Position numbers and translations under genes: made by a program. This document shows, in pieces, positions 57,069 through 64,000 of a DNA stretch of 64,000 nt. Positions within the stretch are counted from its first letter, which is position 1. The number at the start of each line of letters is the position of its first letter. The DNA comes from Burkholderia sp. Bp9142 (GTDB lineage: Bacteria; Pseudomonadota; Gammaproteobacteria; Burkholderiales; Burkholderiaceae). The notes under the pieces are model-generated. The model made no database searches. It was not told where the DNA came from and was given only the letters and a program-made list of their open reading frames with translations. Where the stretch lies: positions 124,001 through 188,000 of the forward strand of contig NZ_QTPP01000006.1 of assembly GCF_003853415.1 (NCBI RefSeq). The letters run 5' to 3'.

Positions 57069-58706
57069 TCAGGCCGGCCGCTTCGCATCCGCGGCCAGGC
57101 CGCGCAGATCCCGCCCGAGCGCCTCCATCACCGGCGCCCAGGCGCCGAACGTCGGCTGCCGGTACAGCGTGGCGGTCGGATACCACGGGCTGTCGGTGCG
57201 TTCGAGCAGCCACGGCCAGTGCGGATTCACGTCGAGCAGCACCCAGGTGCGCGCGCCGAGCGCGCCCGACAGGTGCGCGACCGACGTGCACACCGTGATC
57301 ACCAGGTCCAGCGCGCCGATGAACGCGGCCGTATCGTCGAAACGCTTCAGTTCGGCGGTGAAGTCTTCGATCGCGAAACCGGCCGCGCGCGCCGCGGCGA
57401 CGTCCGCGTCCGCGCCCGGCTGCAGCGAATGGAACGCGACGCCGTCGATACCGCGAAACGCATCGGCGTAGCGTTCGAGTCCGACGCGCCGGAACGGGTT
57501 GCGCTGGTGCCCCGCGCTGCCCGTCCACACGAGCCCGACCTTCAGCCGGCCGTCGCCCGCGAGCCGCGCGCGCCACGCATCGCGCGCGCCCGGATCGGCA
57601 TGCAGGTACGGCACCGCCTCCTCGAGCGTCGACGTCTCCATCCCGAGCATCAACGGCAGGCCGATCAGCGGCACTTCGTAGTCGAATGCGGGCAGCGCGT
57701 CGACGCCGCCGCCCGCACTGAATGCATCCACGTGCGCGCCGAGGCTGCGCTCCATCAGCGTGCCCACCTGCGGGAACGTGTTCCACACGAGCCGGCCGCC
57801 CTCGCGATGCACGCGCTCGGCGAGCGGCGCGACGAAGCGTACGAACTGCAGCACGTCGCCGAGCCCCTGCTCGCCCCACACGAGCAGCGTCTTGCCCGCG
57901 AGCGGCTCGCCCTGCCAGCGCGGGCCCGGCAGCACCGGCCGGCGGCCGCGCAGCTCGCCGGCACCGTCCCAGCGCGCCTCGTGGCCGCGCCAGCCGGCCG
58001 CGTGGTTGCCGCGCACGAGCTGGATGATCGCGAGATTGAAACGGAACGACGCGTCGTCGGGCGCCAGCTCGCACGCGCGCGCCGCGTAGCGCTCGGCGTC
58101 GTCCCAGCGCTGCGCTTCCTTCATCGCCATCGCGATGTTGTTCAGCGCGAGCGCATTGTCGGGCGCGATTTCCGCGAGCCGCGCCGCACACGCGAGCGCG
58201 CCGTCGAGGTCGTGCGTCGCGAGCCGCGCGACGACCAGGTTGATCCACGCCTGCACGTCGTGCGGATCGGCCTCCACGGCCGCGCCGAGCAGCGCGATTT
58301 CCTCGTTGCGGTCGCCGCCCGACAGCCGCAGCGCGATCGCGAGGTTGTTGCGCAGCGACGGCCAGCCCGGATCGAGCGCGTAGGCCGCGCGGTACGGCGC
58401 GACGGCGTCGGCGTGACGGCCCAGCATCTGCAGCGCATAGCCGTGATTGAAACGGGCGCCGGCACCCGGATGAACGCGCACCGCGCATTCGGCCAGCGCG
58501 AGCGCGTCGGCCGTGTGCTGCCGCGCGACGAGCGCCGTGGTGAGCTGCGCGAGCGCGGCCATGTCGACCGCGTGCAGATGGCCGGCGGCGGCGAGCCAGA
58601 GCGCATGCGCATCGCGCTCGCCGCGCGCGTGCGCGTCGGCGGCCTGCCCGAGCAGCGCAAGCAGCGGCGGCACCAATGGAATGAGGAGGTCGTTCGAATC
58701 GTCCAT
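57069..58706 (-). CDS. TPR protein with C-terminal glycosyltransferase-like domain
   Basis: The 545-residue protein has several tetratricopeptide repeats in the N-terminal half ([40 protein letters not shown]) and a C-terminal half like ADP-heptose/GT-B type glycosyltransferases ([44 protein letters not shown]). ATG 58706 (MDDSNDLLI) is the start chosen; an in-frame ATG at 58766 (MRVLRRAWR) is less likely. The substrate is unknown. It converges with lnt. Confidence 0.8.
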   Translation of the reverse strand: MDDSNDLLIPLVPPLLALLGQAADAHARGERDAHALWLAAAGHLHAVDMAALAQLTTALVARQHTADALALAECAVRVHPGAGARFNHGYALQMLGRHADAVAPYRAAYALDPGWPSLRNNLAIALRLSGGDRNEEIALLGAAVEADPHDVQAWINLVVARLATHDLDGALACAARLAEIAPDNALALNNIAMAMKEAQRWDDAERYAARACELAPDDASFRFNLAIIQLVRGNHAAGWRGHEARWDGAGELRGRRPVLPGPRWQGEPLAGKTLLVWGEQGLGDVLQFVRFVAPLAERVHREGGRLVWNTFPQVGTLMERSLGAHVDAFSAGGGVDALPAFDYEVPLIGLPLMLGMETSTLEEAVPYLHADPGARDAWRARLAGDGRLKVGLVWTGSAGHQRNPFRRVGLERYADAFRGIDGVAFHSLQPGADADVAAARAAGFAIEDFTAELKRFDDTAAFIGALDLVITVCTSVAHLSGALGARTWVLLDVNPHWPWLLERTDSPWYPTATLYRQPTFGAWAPVMEALGRDLRGLAADAKRPA

Positions 58707-59051
58707 GCGGTCCGGAGTGGGCAATCGGTCGCGCGGCAGGCGCCACGCGCGCCGCAATACGCGCATCTTAACGCCCGCGCAAAGCGGCGCGGCAGCCGAC
58801 GCGACAGGCGCATCGCGACGCCGCGCACGCGACCGCCCGCGCGCATCGACACCCCCCGCGCACAGGCTGCGCAAGGTCGCCGGAACAGCGCCGGCAGCCT
58901 CTTCGTCCGCGTTCCGGCCGCATCGGGTCGCCGATCCGGTAAAATTACACGTTTCAGCACACTAACAAGCCGCGCCGCCGCGCGAGCCGACCCTCCGGGC
59001 CCCGCCCGGAGCGCCGCCCGCAACGGAGCGCCAGCGCCACGAAGGCTCTTC
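58707..59051. other. 345-bp intergenic region before glyQ
   Basis: A divergent region with a -10-like TAAAAT at 58940-58945 for glyQS; no clear -35 was seen. No gene was recognised. Confidence 0.5.
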
Positions 59052-60056
59052 ATGCTTACGTTTCAGCAAATCATCCTGACGCTGCAGTCCTACTGGGACA
59101 AGCAGGGTTGCGCCCTGCTCCAGCCCATCGACATGGAAGTCGGCGCGGGCACGTCGCACGTCCACACGTTCCTGCGCGCGGTCGGCCCCGAGCCGTGGCG
59201 CGCCGCCTACGTGCAGCCGTCGCGCCGCCCGAAGGACGGCCGCTACGGCGAGAACCCGAACCGCCTGCAGCATTACTACCAGTACCAGGTCGTGCTCAAG
59301 CCGGCGCCGGAAAACATCCTCGACCTGTACCTCGGTTCGCTGGAAGCGCTCGGCTTCGACCTGAAGCAGAACGACGTGCGCTTCGTCGAGGACGACTGGG
59401 AGAACCCGACGCTCGGCGCGTGGGGCCTCGGCTGGGAAGTGTGGCTGAACGGGATGGAAGTCACGCAGTTCACGTATTTCCAGCAGGTCGGCGGCCTCGA
59501 CTGCAAGCCCGTGCTCGGCGAGATCACCTACGGCCTCGAGCGCCTCGCGATGTACCTGCAGAAGGTCGAGAACGTATACGACCTGGTATGGACCGAGTGG
59601 GAGGAGCACGGCCCGAACGGCCCAGAGCTGCGCCGCCTGTCGTACGGCGACGTCTACCACCAGAACGAGGTCGAGCAGTCGACCTACAACTTCGAGCACG
59701 CGAACGTCGACCTGCTGTTCACGTTCTTCAACAGCTACGAAGCGGAAGCGAAGAAGATGATCGACGCGCAGCTCGCGCTGCCCGCGTACGAACTCGTGCT
59801 GAAGGCCGGCCACACGTTCAACCTGCTCGACGCGCGCGGCGCGATCTCGGTGACCGAGCGTGCGGCGTACATCGGCCGCATCCGCGCGCTGTCGCGTCTC
59901 GTCGCGCAGGCTTACTACGACTCGCGCGAGAAGCTCGGCTTCCCGATGCTCGGCAACCCGCCGGGCGTGCCGGGCCTCACCACCGACGCCCAGGACGCCG
60001 CCCAGCCGGCATGGGCGCCGCCGCTCAAGGTCGAACGCAAGATCGATCAGGACTGA
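59052..60056 (+). CDS. glyQ: Glycine-tRNA ligase alpha subunit
   Basis: The 334-residue class II synthetase subunit starts [20 protein letters not shown]. Family segments [20 protein letters not shown] and [14 protein letters not shown] make up the motif 2 region. It works as alpha2-beta2 with GlyS, encoded next. ATG 59052 is the family start. Confidence 0.97.
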   Translation: MLTFQQIILTLQSYWDKQGCALLQPIDMEVGAGTSHVHTFLRAVGPEPWRAAYVQPSRRPKDGRYGENPNRLQHYYQYQVVLKPAPENILDLYLGSLEALGFDLKQNDVRFVEDDWENPTLGAWGLGWEVWLNGMEVTQFTYFQQVGGLDCKPVLGEITYGLERLAMYLQKVENVYDLVWTEWEEHGPNGPELRRLSYGDVYHQNEVEQSTYNFEHANVDLLFTFFNSYEAEAKKMIDAQLALPAYELVLKAGHTFNLLDARGAISVTERAAYIGRIRALSRLVAQAYYDSREKLGFPMLGNPPGVPGLTTDAQDAAQPAWAPPLKVERKIDQD

Positions 60057-60078
60057 CGAGACGAGATTTATTCCAGAC

Positions 60079-62178
60079 ATGACGCACAATCATCCCGCCC
60101 CCCTGCTCGTCGAACTGCTGACCGAAGAGCTGCCGCCGAAGGCCCTCGCGCGCCTTGGCGACGCATTCGCCGAAGGTCTCGCGCAACGCCTCGCGGCCCG
60201 CGACCTCGTCGAAGGCGAACTCGTATTCGAACGCTACGCCACGCCGCGCCGCCTCGCGGTCGTCGTGCAGAACGTGCGCGCCGTCGCACCTGAAAAGCAG
60301 GTCCGCGAAAAGGTCCTGCCCGTGTCGGTCGCGCTCGACGCAGAAGGCAAGCCGACCGCCCCGCTCGCGAAGAAGCTCGCGGCGCTCGGCCATCCGAACC
60401 TGTCGATCGCCGATCTCGAGCGTGCACAGGACGGCAAGGCCGAAGCGTTCTTCGTCAACTATTCGGCTGCCGGCGCGACGCTCGCCGACGGGCTGCAGGC
60501 CGCGCTCGACGAGACGCTCGAGAAGCTGCCGATCCCGAAGGTCATGACTTACCAGCGCCCGGACGGCTCCGACGTGAAGTTCGTGCGCCCGGTGCAACGC
60601 CTGACCGTGCTGCACGACGATCGCATCGTGCCCGTCACCGCGTTCGGCATCGACGCCGGCGACACCACGCTCGGCCACCGCTTCCTGTCCGACGGCCTCG
60701 TCGCGATCCAGCATGCGCGCGCGTATGCCGACACGCTGCGCGACAAGGGCCGCGTGATCGCGCACTTCGTCGATCGCCGCGAAACGATCCGCACGCAGCT
60801 GAACGAACACGCGAACGGCGACACGGTCGTGATGCCCGAATCGCTGCTCGACGAAGTGACGTCGCTGGTCGAATGGCCGGTCGTCTATCCGTGCCGCTTC
60901 GAGGACGAATTCCTGCAGGTGCCGCAGGAATGCCTGATCCTCACGATGCAGACGAACCAGAAGTATTTCGCACTGACCGACGTCGACGGCAAGCTGCGCT
61001 CGCGCTTCCTGATCGTGTCGAACATCGACACGAAGACGCCGGACGAGATCGTCGAAGGCAACGAGCGCGTCGTGCGCCCGCGCCTCGCCGACGCGAAGTT
61101 CTTCTTCGAGCAGGACAAGAAGAAGCCGCTCGCCGACCGCGTGCCGCTGCTCGCGAACGTCGTCTATCACAACAAGCTCGGTTCGGCGCTCGCGCGCGTC
61201 GAGCGCCTCGAGGCGCTAGCCGGCGAGATCGCGCCCGCGATCGGCGCCGATGCCGCGCACGCGAAGCGCGCCGCGCGCCTCGCGAAGGCCGACCTGCTGA
61301 CCGACATGGTCGGCGAGTTCCCGGAACTGCAGGGCACGATGGGCACGTACTACGCGCGTCACGACGGCGAAGCCGACGACGTCGCGCTCGCCTGTGCCGA
61401 GCACTACCAGCCGCGCTTCTCCGGCGACGCGCTGCCGACCACGCCGGTGTCGACCGCCGTCGCGCTCGCCGACAAGCTCGAGACGATCGTCGGCATCTGG
61501 GGCATCGGCCTCGCGCCGACCGGCGAGAAGGATCCGTTCGCGCTGCGCCGCCACGCGCTCGGCGTGCTGCGCCTGCTGCTCGAGAAACAGCTGCCGCTCG
61601 ATCTCGTGTCGCTGCTGCGCACGGCCCATGCGCGCTTCGAAGGCGTGCCGGGCGTCGCCGAATCGACCGACGCGATCTTCTCGTTCTTCATGGACCGCCT
61701 GCGCGGCCTCCTGCGCGAACGCGGCTACTCGGCCGGCGAAGTCGAAGCGGTGCTGAGCCTGAACCCGACGCGCGTCGACGATCTCGTCGCGCGCCTCGAC
61801 GCGGTGCGCGAATTCACGCGCCTCGCGGAAGCCGAAGCGCTCGCGGCCGCGAACAAGCGGATCTCGAACATCCTGAAGAAGTCGGAAGGCGGCGCGAACG
61901 GCACGGTGCAGCCGACGCTGCTCGTCGAGGCCGCCGAAAAGGCGCTGCACGAGCAGCTCGCGGCCGTGACGCCGCACGTGCAGTCGCAGCTCGAGGCGCG
62001 TGCGTACACGGGCGCGCTGTCGGCGCTCGCCGCGCTGCGCGCGCCGGTCGACACGTTCTTCAACGACGTGATGGTCAATGCCAAGGATCCCGCGCTGCGC
62101 GCGAACCGTCTCGCGCTGCTGTTCGCGCTGCATCAGCAGATGAACTGCGTCGCCGACATCTCGAAGCTCGCCGCATAA
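60079..62178 (+). CDS. glyS: Glycine-tRNA ligase beta subunit
   Basis: The 699-residue beta subunit starts [20 protein letters not shown], with an HD-like domain in the middle and a C-terminal anticodon-binding (DALR-like) region. It starts 22 bp after glyQ and completes the bacterial tetrameric GlyRS. Its length fits the family (about 690-700). Confidence 0.97.
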   Translation: MTHNHPAPLLVELLTEELPPKALARLGDAFAEGLAQRLAARDLVEGELVFERYATPRRLAVVVQNVRAVAPEKQVREKVLPVSVALDAEGKPTAPLAKKLAALGHPNLSIADLERAQDGKAEAFFVNYSAAGATLADGLQAALDETLEKLPIPKVMTYQRPDGSDVKFVRPVQRLTVLHDDRIVPVTAFGIDAGDTTLGHRFLSDGLVAIQHARAYADTLRDKGRVIAHFVDRRETIRTQLNEHANGDTVVMPESLLDEVTSLVEWPVVYPCRFEDEFLQVPQECLILTMQTNQKYFALTDVDGKLRSRFLIVSNIDTKTPDEIVEGNERVVRPRLADAKFFFEQDKKKPLADRVPLLANVVYHNKLGSALARVERLEALAGEIAPAIGADAAHAKRAARLAKADLLTDMVGEFPELQGTMGTYYARHDGEADDVALACAEHYQPRFSGDALPTTPVSTAVALADKLETIVGIWGIGLAPTGEKDPFALRRHALGVLRLLLEKQLPLDLVSLLRTAHARFEGVPGVAESTDAIFSFFMDRLRGLLRERGYSAGEVEAVLSLNPTRVDDLVARLDAVREFTRLAEAEALAAANKRISNILKKSEGGANGTVQPTLLVEAAEKALHEQLAAVTPHVQSQLEARAYTGALSALAALRAPVDTFFNDVMVNAKDPALRANRLALLFALHQQMNCVADISKLAA

Positions 62179-62188
62179 GGGCCGCACG

Positions 62189-62752
62189 ATGCCGACCAGC
62201 CCCCACCGCAAGCTCGTCGTCCTCGACCGGGACGGCGTGATCAACGTCGATTCGGACGCATTCATCAAGACGCCCGACGAGTGGATCGCGCTGCCCGGCA
62301 GCCTCGAGGCGATCGCACGACTCAACCACGCGGGCTATCGCGTGGTCGTCGCGACCAACCAGTCCGGCATCGGCCGCGGGCTGTTCGACATGGCCGCGCT
62401 CAACGCGATGCACCTGAAGATGCATCGCGCGGCGGCCGCCGTCGGCGCGCGCATCGACGCGGTGTTCTTCTGCCCGCACGTGTCGGAAGACCACTGCGAC
62501 TGCCGCAAGCCGAAGCCCGGCATGATGCAGATGATCGCCGAGCGCTTCGAGATCGATCCCGCCCACACGCCGGCCGTCGGCGATTCGCTGCGCGACCTGC
62601 AGGCCGGCGTCGCGGTCGGCTTCCGGCCGCACCTCGTGCTGACCGGCAAGGGCAAGAAGACGCTCGCCGCCGGCAACCTGCCGGATGGCACGAAGGTCCA
62701 TGACGACCTGCGCGCGTTCGCGCTCGACTTCCTTTCACACGAACACGAGTGA
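62189..62752 (+). CDS. gmhB: D-glycero-beta-D-manno-heptose-1,7-bisphosphate 7-phosphatase
   Basis: The 187-residue HAD phosphatase acts in ADP-heptose (LPS core) synthesis. Catalytic D13 and D15 lie in VVLDRDGVIN, and zinc ligands in CPHVSEDHCDCRKPKPG. ATG 62189 lies 10 bp after glyS, so it is in the same operon. It resembles GmhB rather than the histidinol phosphatase HisB-N by context and motif. Confidence 0.93.
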   Translation: MPTSPHRKLVVLDRDGVINVDSDAFIKTPDEWIALPGSLEAIARLNHAGYRVVVATNQSGIGRGLFDMAALNAMHLKMHRAAAAVGARIDAVFFCPHVSEDHCDCRKPKPGMMQMIAERFEIDPAHTPAVGDSLRDLQAGVAVGFRPHLVLTGKGKKTLAAGNLPDGTKVHDDLRAFALDFLSHEHE

Positions 62753-62795
62753 TGCGGCCGCCGCGCGCATCCTCCCTACTGTCAGACCCACGCCG

Positions 62796-63560
62796 ATGCG
62801 CTTCGTCCGCTCCCTGCTGCTGCTGATCTACTTCATCCTGTACACGGTGCCGTACGCCACGGCGTGCTTCATCGCGTTCCCGTTCATGCGCCCCGATGCG
62901 CGCTACTGGATGGCGGCCGGCTGGTGCAAGTCGACGCTGTGGGTCGTGCGCTGGCTGAACGGCATCCGCTACCGGATCGAAGGGATGGAAAACCTGCCCG
63001 ACGGCCCGGCCGTGCTGCTGGCCAAGCACCAGTCCGCGTGGGAGACGCTCGCGTTTCCGGCGCTGATGCCGAAGCCGCTCTGCTACGTATTCAAGCGCGA
63101 GCTGCTGTACGTGCCGTTCTTCGGCTGGGCGCTCGGCATGCTGCACATGGTCAACATCAACCGCAAGGAAGGCAAGAACGCGTTCACGTCGGTGATCCGC
63201 CAGGGCAAGAAGCGCCTGTCGGAAGGCGCCTGGATGATCATGTTCCCGGAAGGCACGCGCACGCCGGTCGGCAAGCAAGGCAAGTACAAGACGGGCGGCG
63301 CGCGCTTCGCGATCGAAACCGCCACGCCGGTCGTGCCGATCGCGCACAATGCAGGTCGGGTGTGGCCGCGCAATTCGTTCACGAAATTCCCGGGTGTCGT
63401 CACCGTGTCGATCGGCAAGCCGATTCCCGTCGACGGCAAGACGCCCGACGTATTGAACTCGCAGGTCGAGGCATGGATCGAAGCGGAGATGCGCCGCATC
63501 GATCCCGATGCCTATCGCCAGCCGGGCAATGCCGGCACGCGCGATGCCGCGCGCGTCTGA
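62796..63560 (+). CDS. plsC: 1-acyl-sn-glycerol-3-phosphate acyltransferase (PlsC family)
   Basis: The 254-residue membrane-bound acyltransferase has motif I HQSAWET (H78 to E83, where the family more often has Asp in HX4D), motif III FPEGTRT and an N-terminal hydrophobic helix (LLLLIYFILYTVPYATACF). It makes phosphatidic acid from lysophosphatidic acid. ATG 62796 is the first start at the helix. It lies 43 bp after gmhB. Confidence 0.92.
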   Translation: MRFVRSLLLLIYFILYTVPYATACFIAFPFMRPDARYWMAAGWCKSTLWVVRWLNGIRYRIEGMENLPDGPAVLLAKHQSAWETLAFPALMPKPLCYVFKRELLYVPFFGWALGMLHMVNINRKEGKNAFTSVIRQGKKRLSEGAWMIMFPEGTRTPVGKQGKYKTGGARFAIETATPVVPIAHNAGRVWPRNSFTKFPGVVTVSIGKPIPVDGKTPDVLNSQVEAWIEAEMRRIDPDAYRQPGNAGTRDAARV

Positions 63561-63606
63561 ATCACCCGGATTGCAGCCGTTGCGTACGACGAAACGAAGC
63601 GAACTG

Positions 63607-64000
63607 ATGAAAAAGCGTCCGCGGCCACGGCCTGCCGTCGTGGCCCTCGATCATCGCCAGATGGACCTGCCGCTCTTCGACGGGCCGGCAGCGGCGTCGC
63701 CGGCACCGTCGGCGCCCGCTGCGCCGCCTGAAGCGGCGGCGGCTCCCGCGGTGCCCGCGGCGCCGCTCGATCCGGGCCCGCCTCCCGATCGCTCCCGCAT
63801 CCGTACGTTCGCGCTCGACAGCCGCGTGCTCGAATACCGGCTCAAGCGCTCTGCCCGCCGCACGATCGGCTTCACGATCGACGGCAGCGGGCTGTCGATC
63901 ACCGCGCCGCGCTGGGTCACGCTCGCCGACATCGAAGCGGCGATCGCCGAGAAGCAGCGCTGGATCTTCGCGAAGCTCGCGGAGTGGAAGACCCGCACCG
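63607..64000 (+). CDS. YgjP-like (DUF45/M48-type) metallopeptidase, 5' part
   Basis: The first 131 codons are present. After a Pro/Ala-rich leader (about residues 25-60) comes YRLKRSARRTIGFTIDGSG and WVTLADIEAAIAEKQRWIF, the N-terminal part of the YgjP/DUF45 fold. The HExxH-type zinc site would lie beyond the window edge. ATG 63607 is the first start. It is probably the last gene of the gmhB-plsC run seen here. Confidence 0.75.
   Translation, partial: MKKRPRPRPAVVALDHRQMDLPLFDGPAAASPAPSAPAAPPEAAAAPAVPAAPLDPGPPPDRSRIRTFALDSRVLEYRLKRSARRTIGFTIDGSGLSITAPRWVTLADIEAAIAEKQRWIFAKLAEWKTRT

Overview
The window is GC-rich (by eye about two thirds G+C) and densely coded, with the gene content and order of the main chromosome of a Burkholderia cepacia complex species. 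The pglL - pilin - terC - sucD - sucC - DUF2889 - recX - recA run matches, from memory, the recA region of B. cenocepacia. No insertion sequence, prophage or CRISPR array was seen. Most of the window is core genome, and the accessory interest lies in small metabolic clusters and a few damaged or unusual genes.

Layout. 1-7.5 kb, minus strand: O-oligosaccharyltransferase pglL (cut by the edge), type IV pilin, TerC, succinyl-CoA synthetase, a DUF2889 protein, recX and recA with a LexA box. 7.7-12 kb, plus: a TctD/TctE-like two-component pair, an MHS-family transporter and a CAT-anticodon tRNA. 12.2-16.5 kb: a LysR regulator, a GlxA-type AraC regulator divergent from an isonitrile-hydratase-like gene, a cupin, a solitary PAAR protein and a MAPEG protein. 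16.8-24 kb: a divergent class A penicillin-binding protein, a GFA protein, a frame-disrupted DUF1272 gene, a galactonate dehydratase with its GntR regulator, and CopD. 24-29.2 kb: diheme and triheme cytochromes c, a DEAD-box helicase, a PNPOx-like protein and a ferritin-like protein. 29.5-37.2 kb: gamma-glutamyltransferase, then the glycerol regulon glpR, glpD, glpK, glpF with GlpR-like operators.

37.3-45.2 kb: a ferredoxin reductase, Rieske ferredoxin and membrane desaturase module. It is divergent from a LacI-type regulator that is followed by an inositol-type cluster (two TIM-barrel enzymes and an IolG-like dehydrogenase) and a HAD phosphatase. A near-identical 22-bp operator lies in front of the regulator and in front of the TIM-barrel operon, and may link the two blocks. 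45.3-49.6 kb: ribB under an FMN riboswitch, an XRE-cupin regulator, and an MFS exporter divergent from a LysR regulator.

49.9-64 kb: a core housekeeping run of miaB, phoH, ybeY, chaC, a small lipoprotein, corC, lnt, a TPR-glycosyltransferase-like gene on the minus strand, glyQ, glyS, gmhB, an acyltransferase and a YgjP-like metallopeptidase cut by the right edge. Several of these act together in tRNA and rRNA maturation, lipoprotein acylation and envelope lipid or LPS precursor synthesis.
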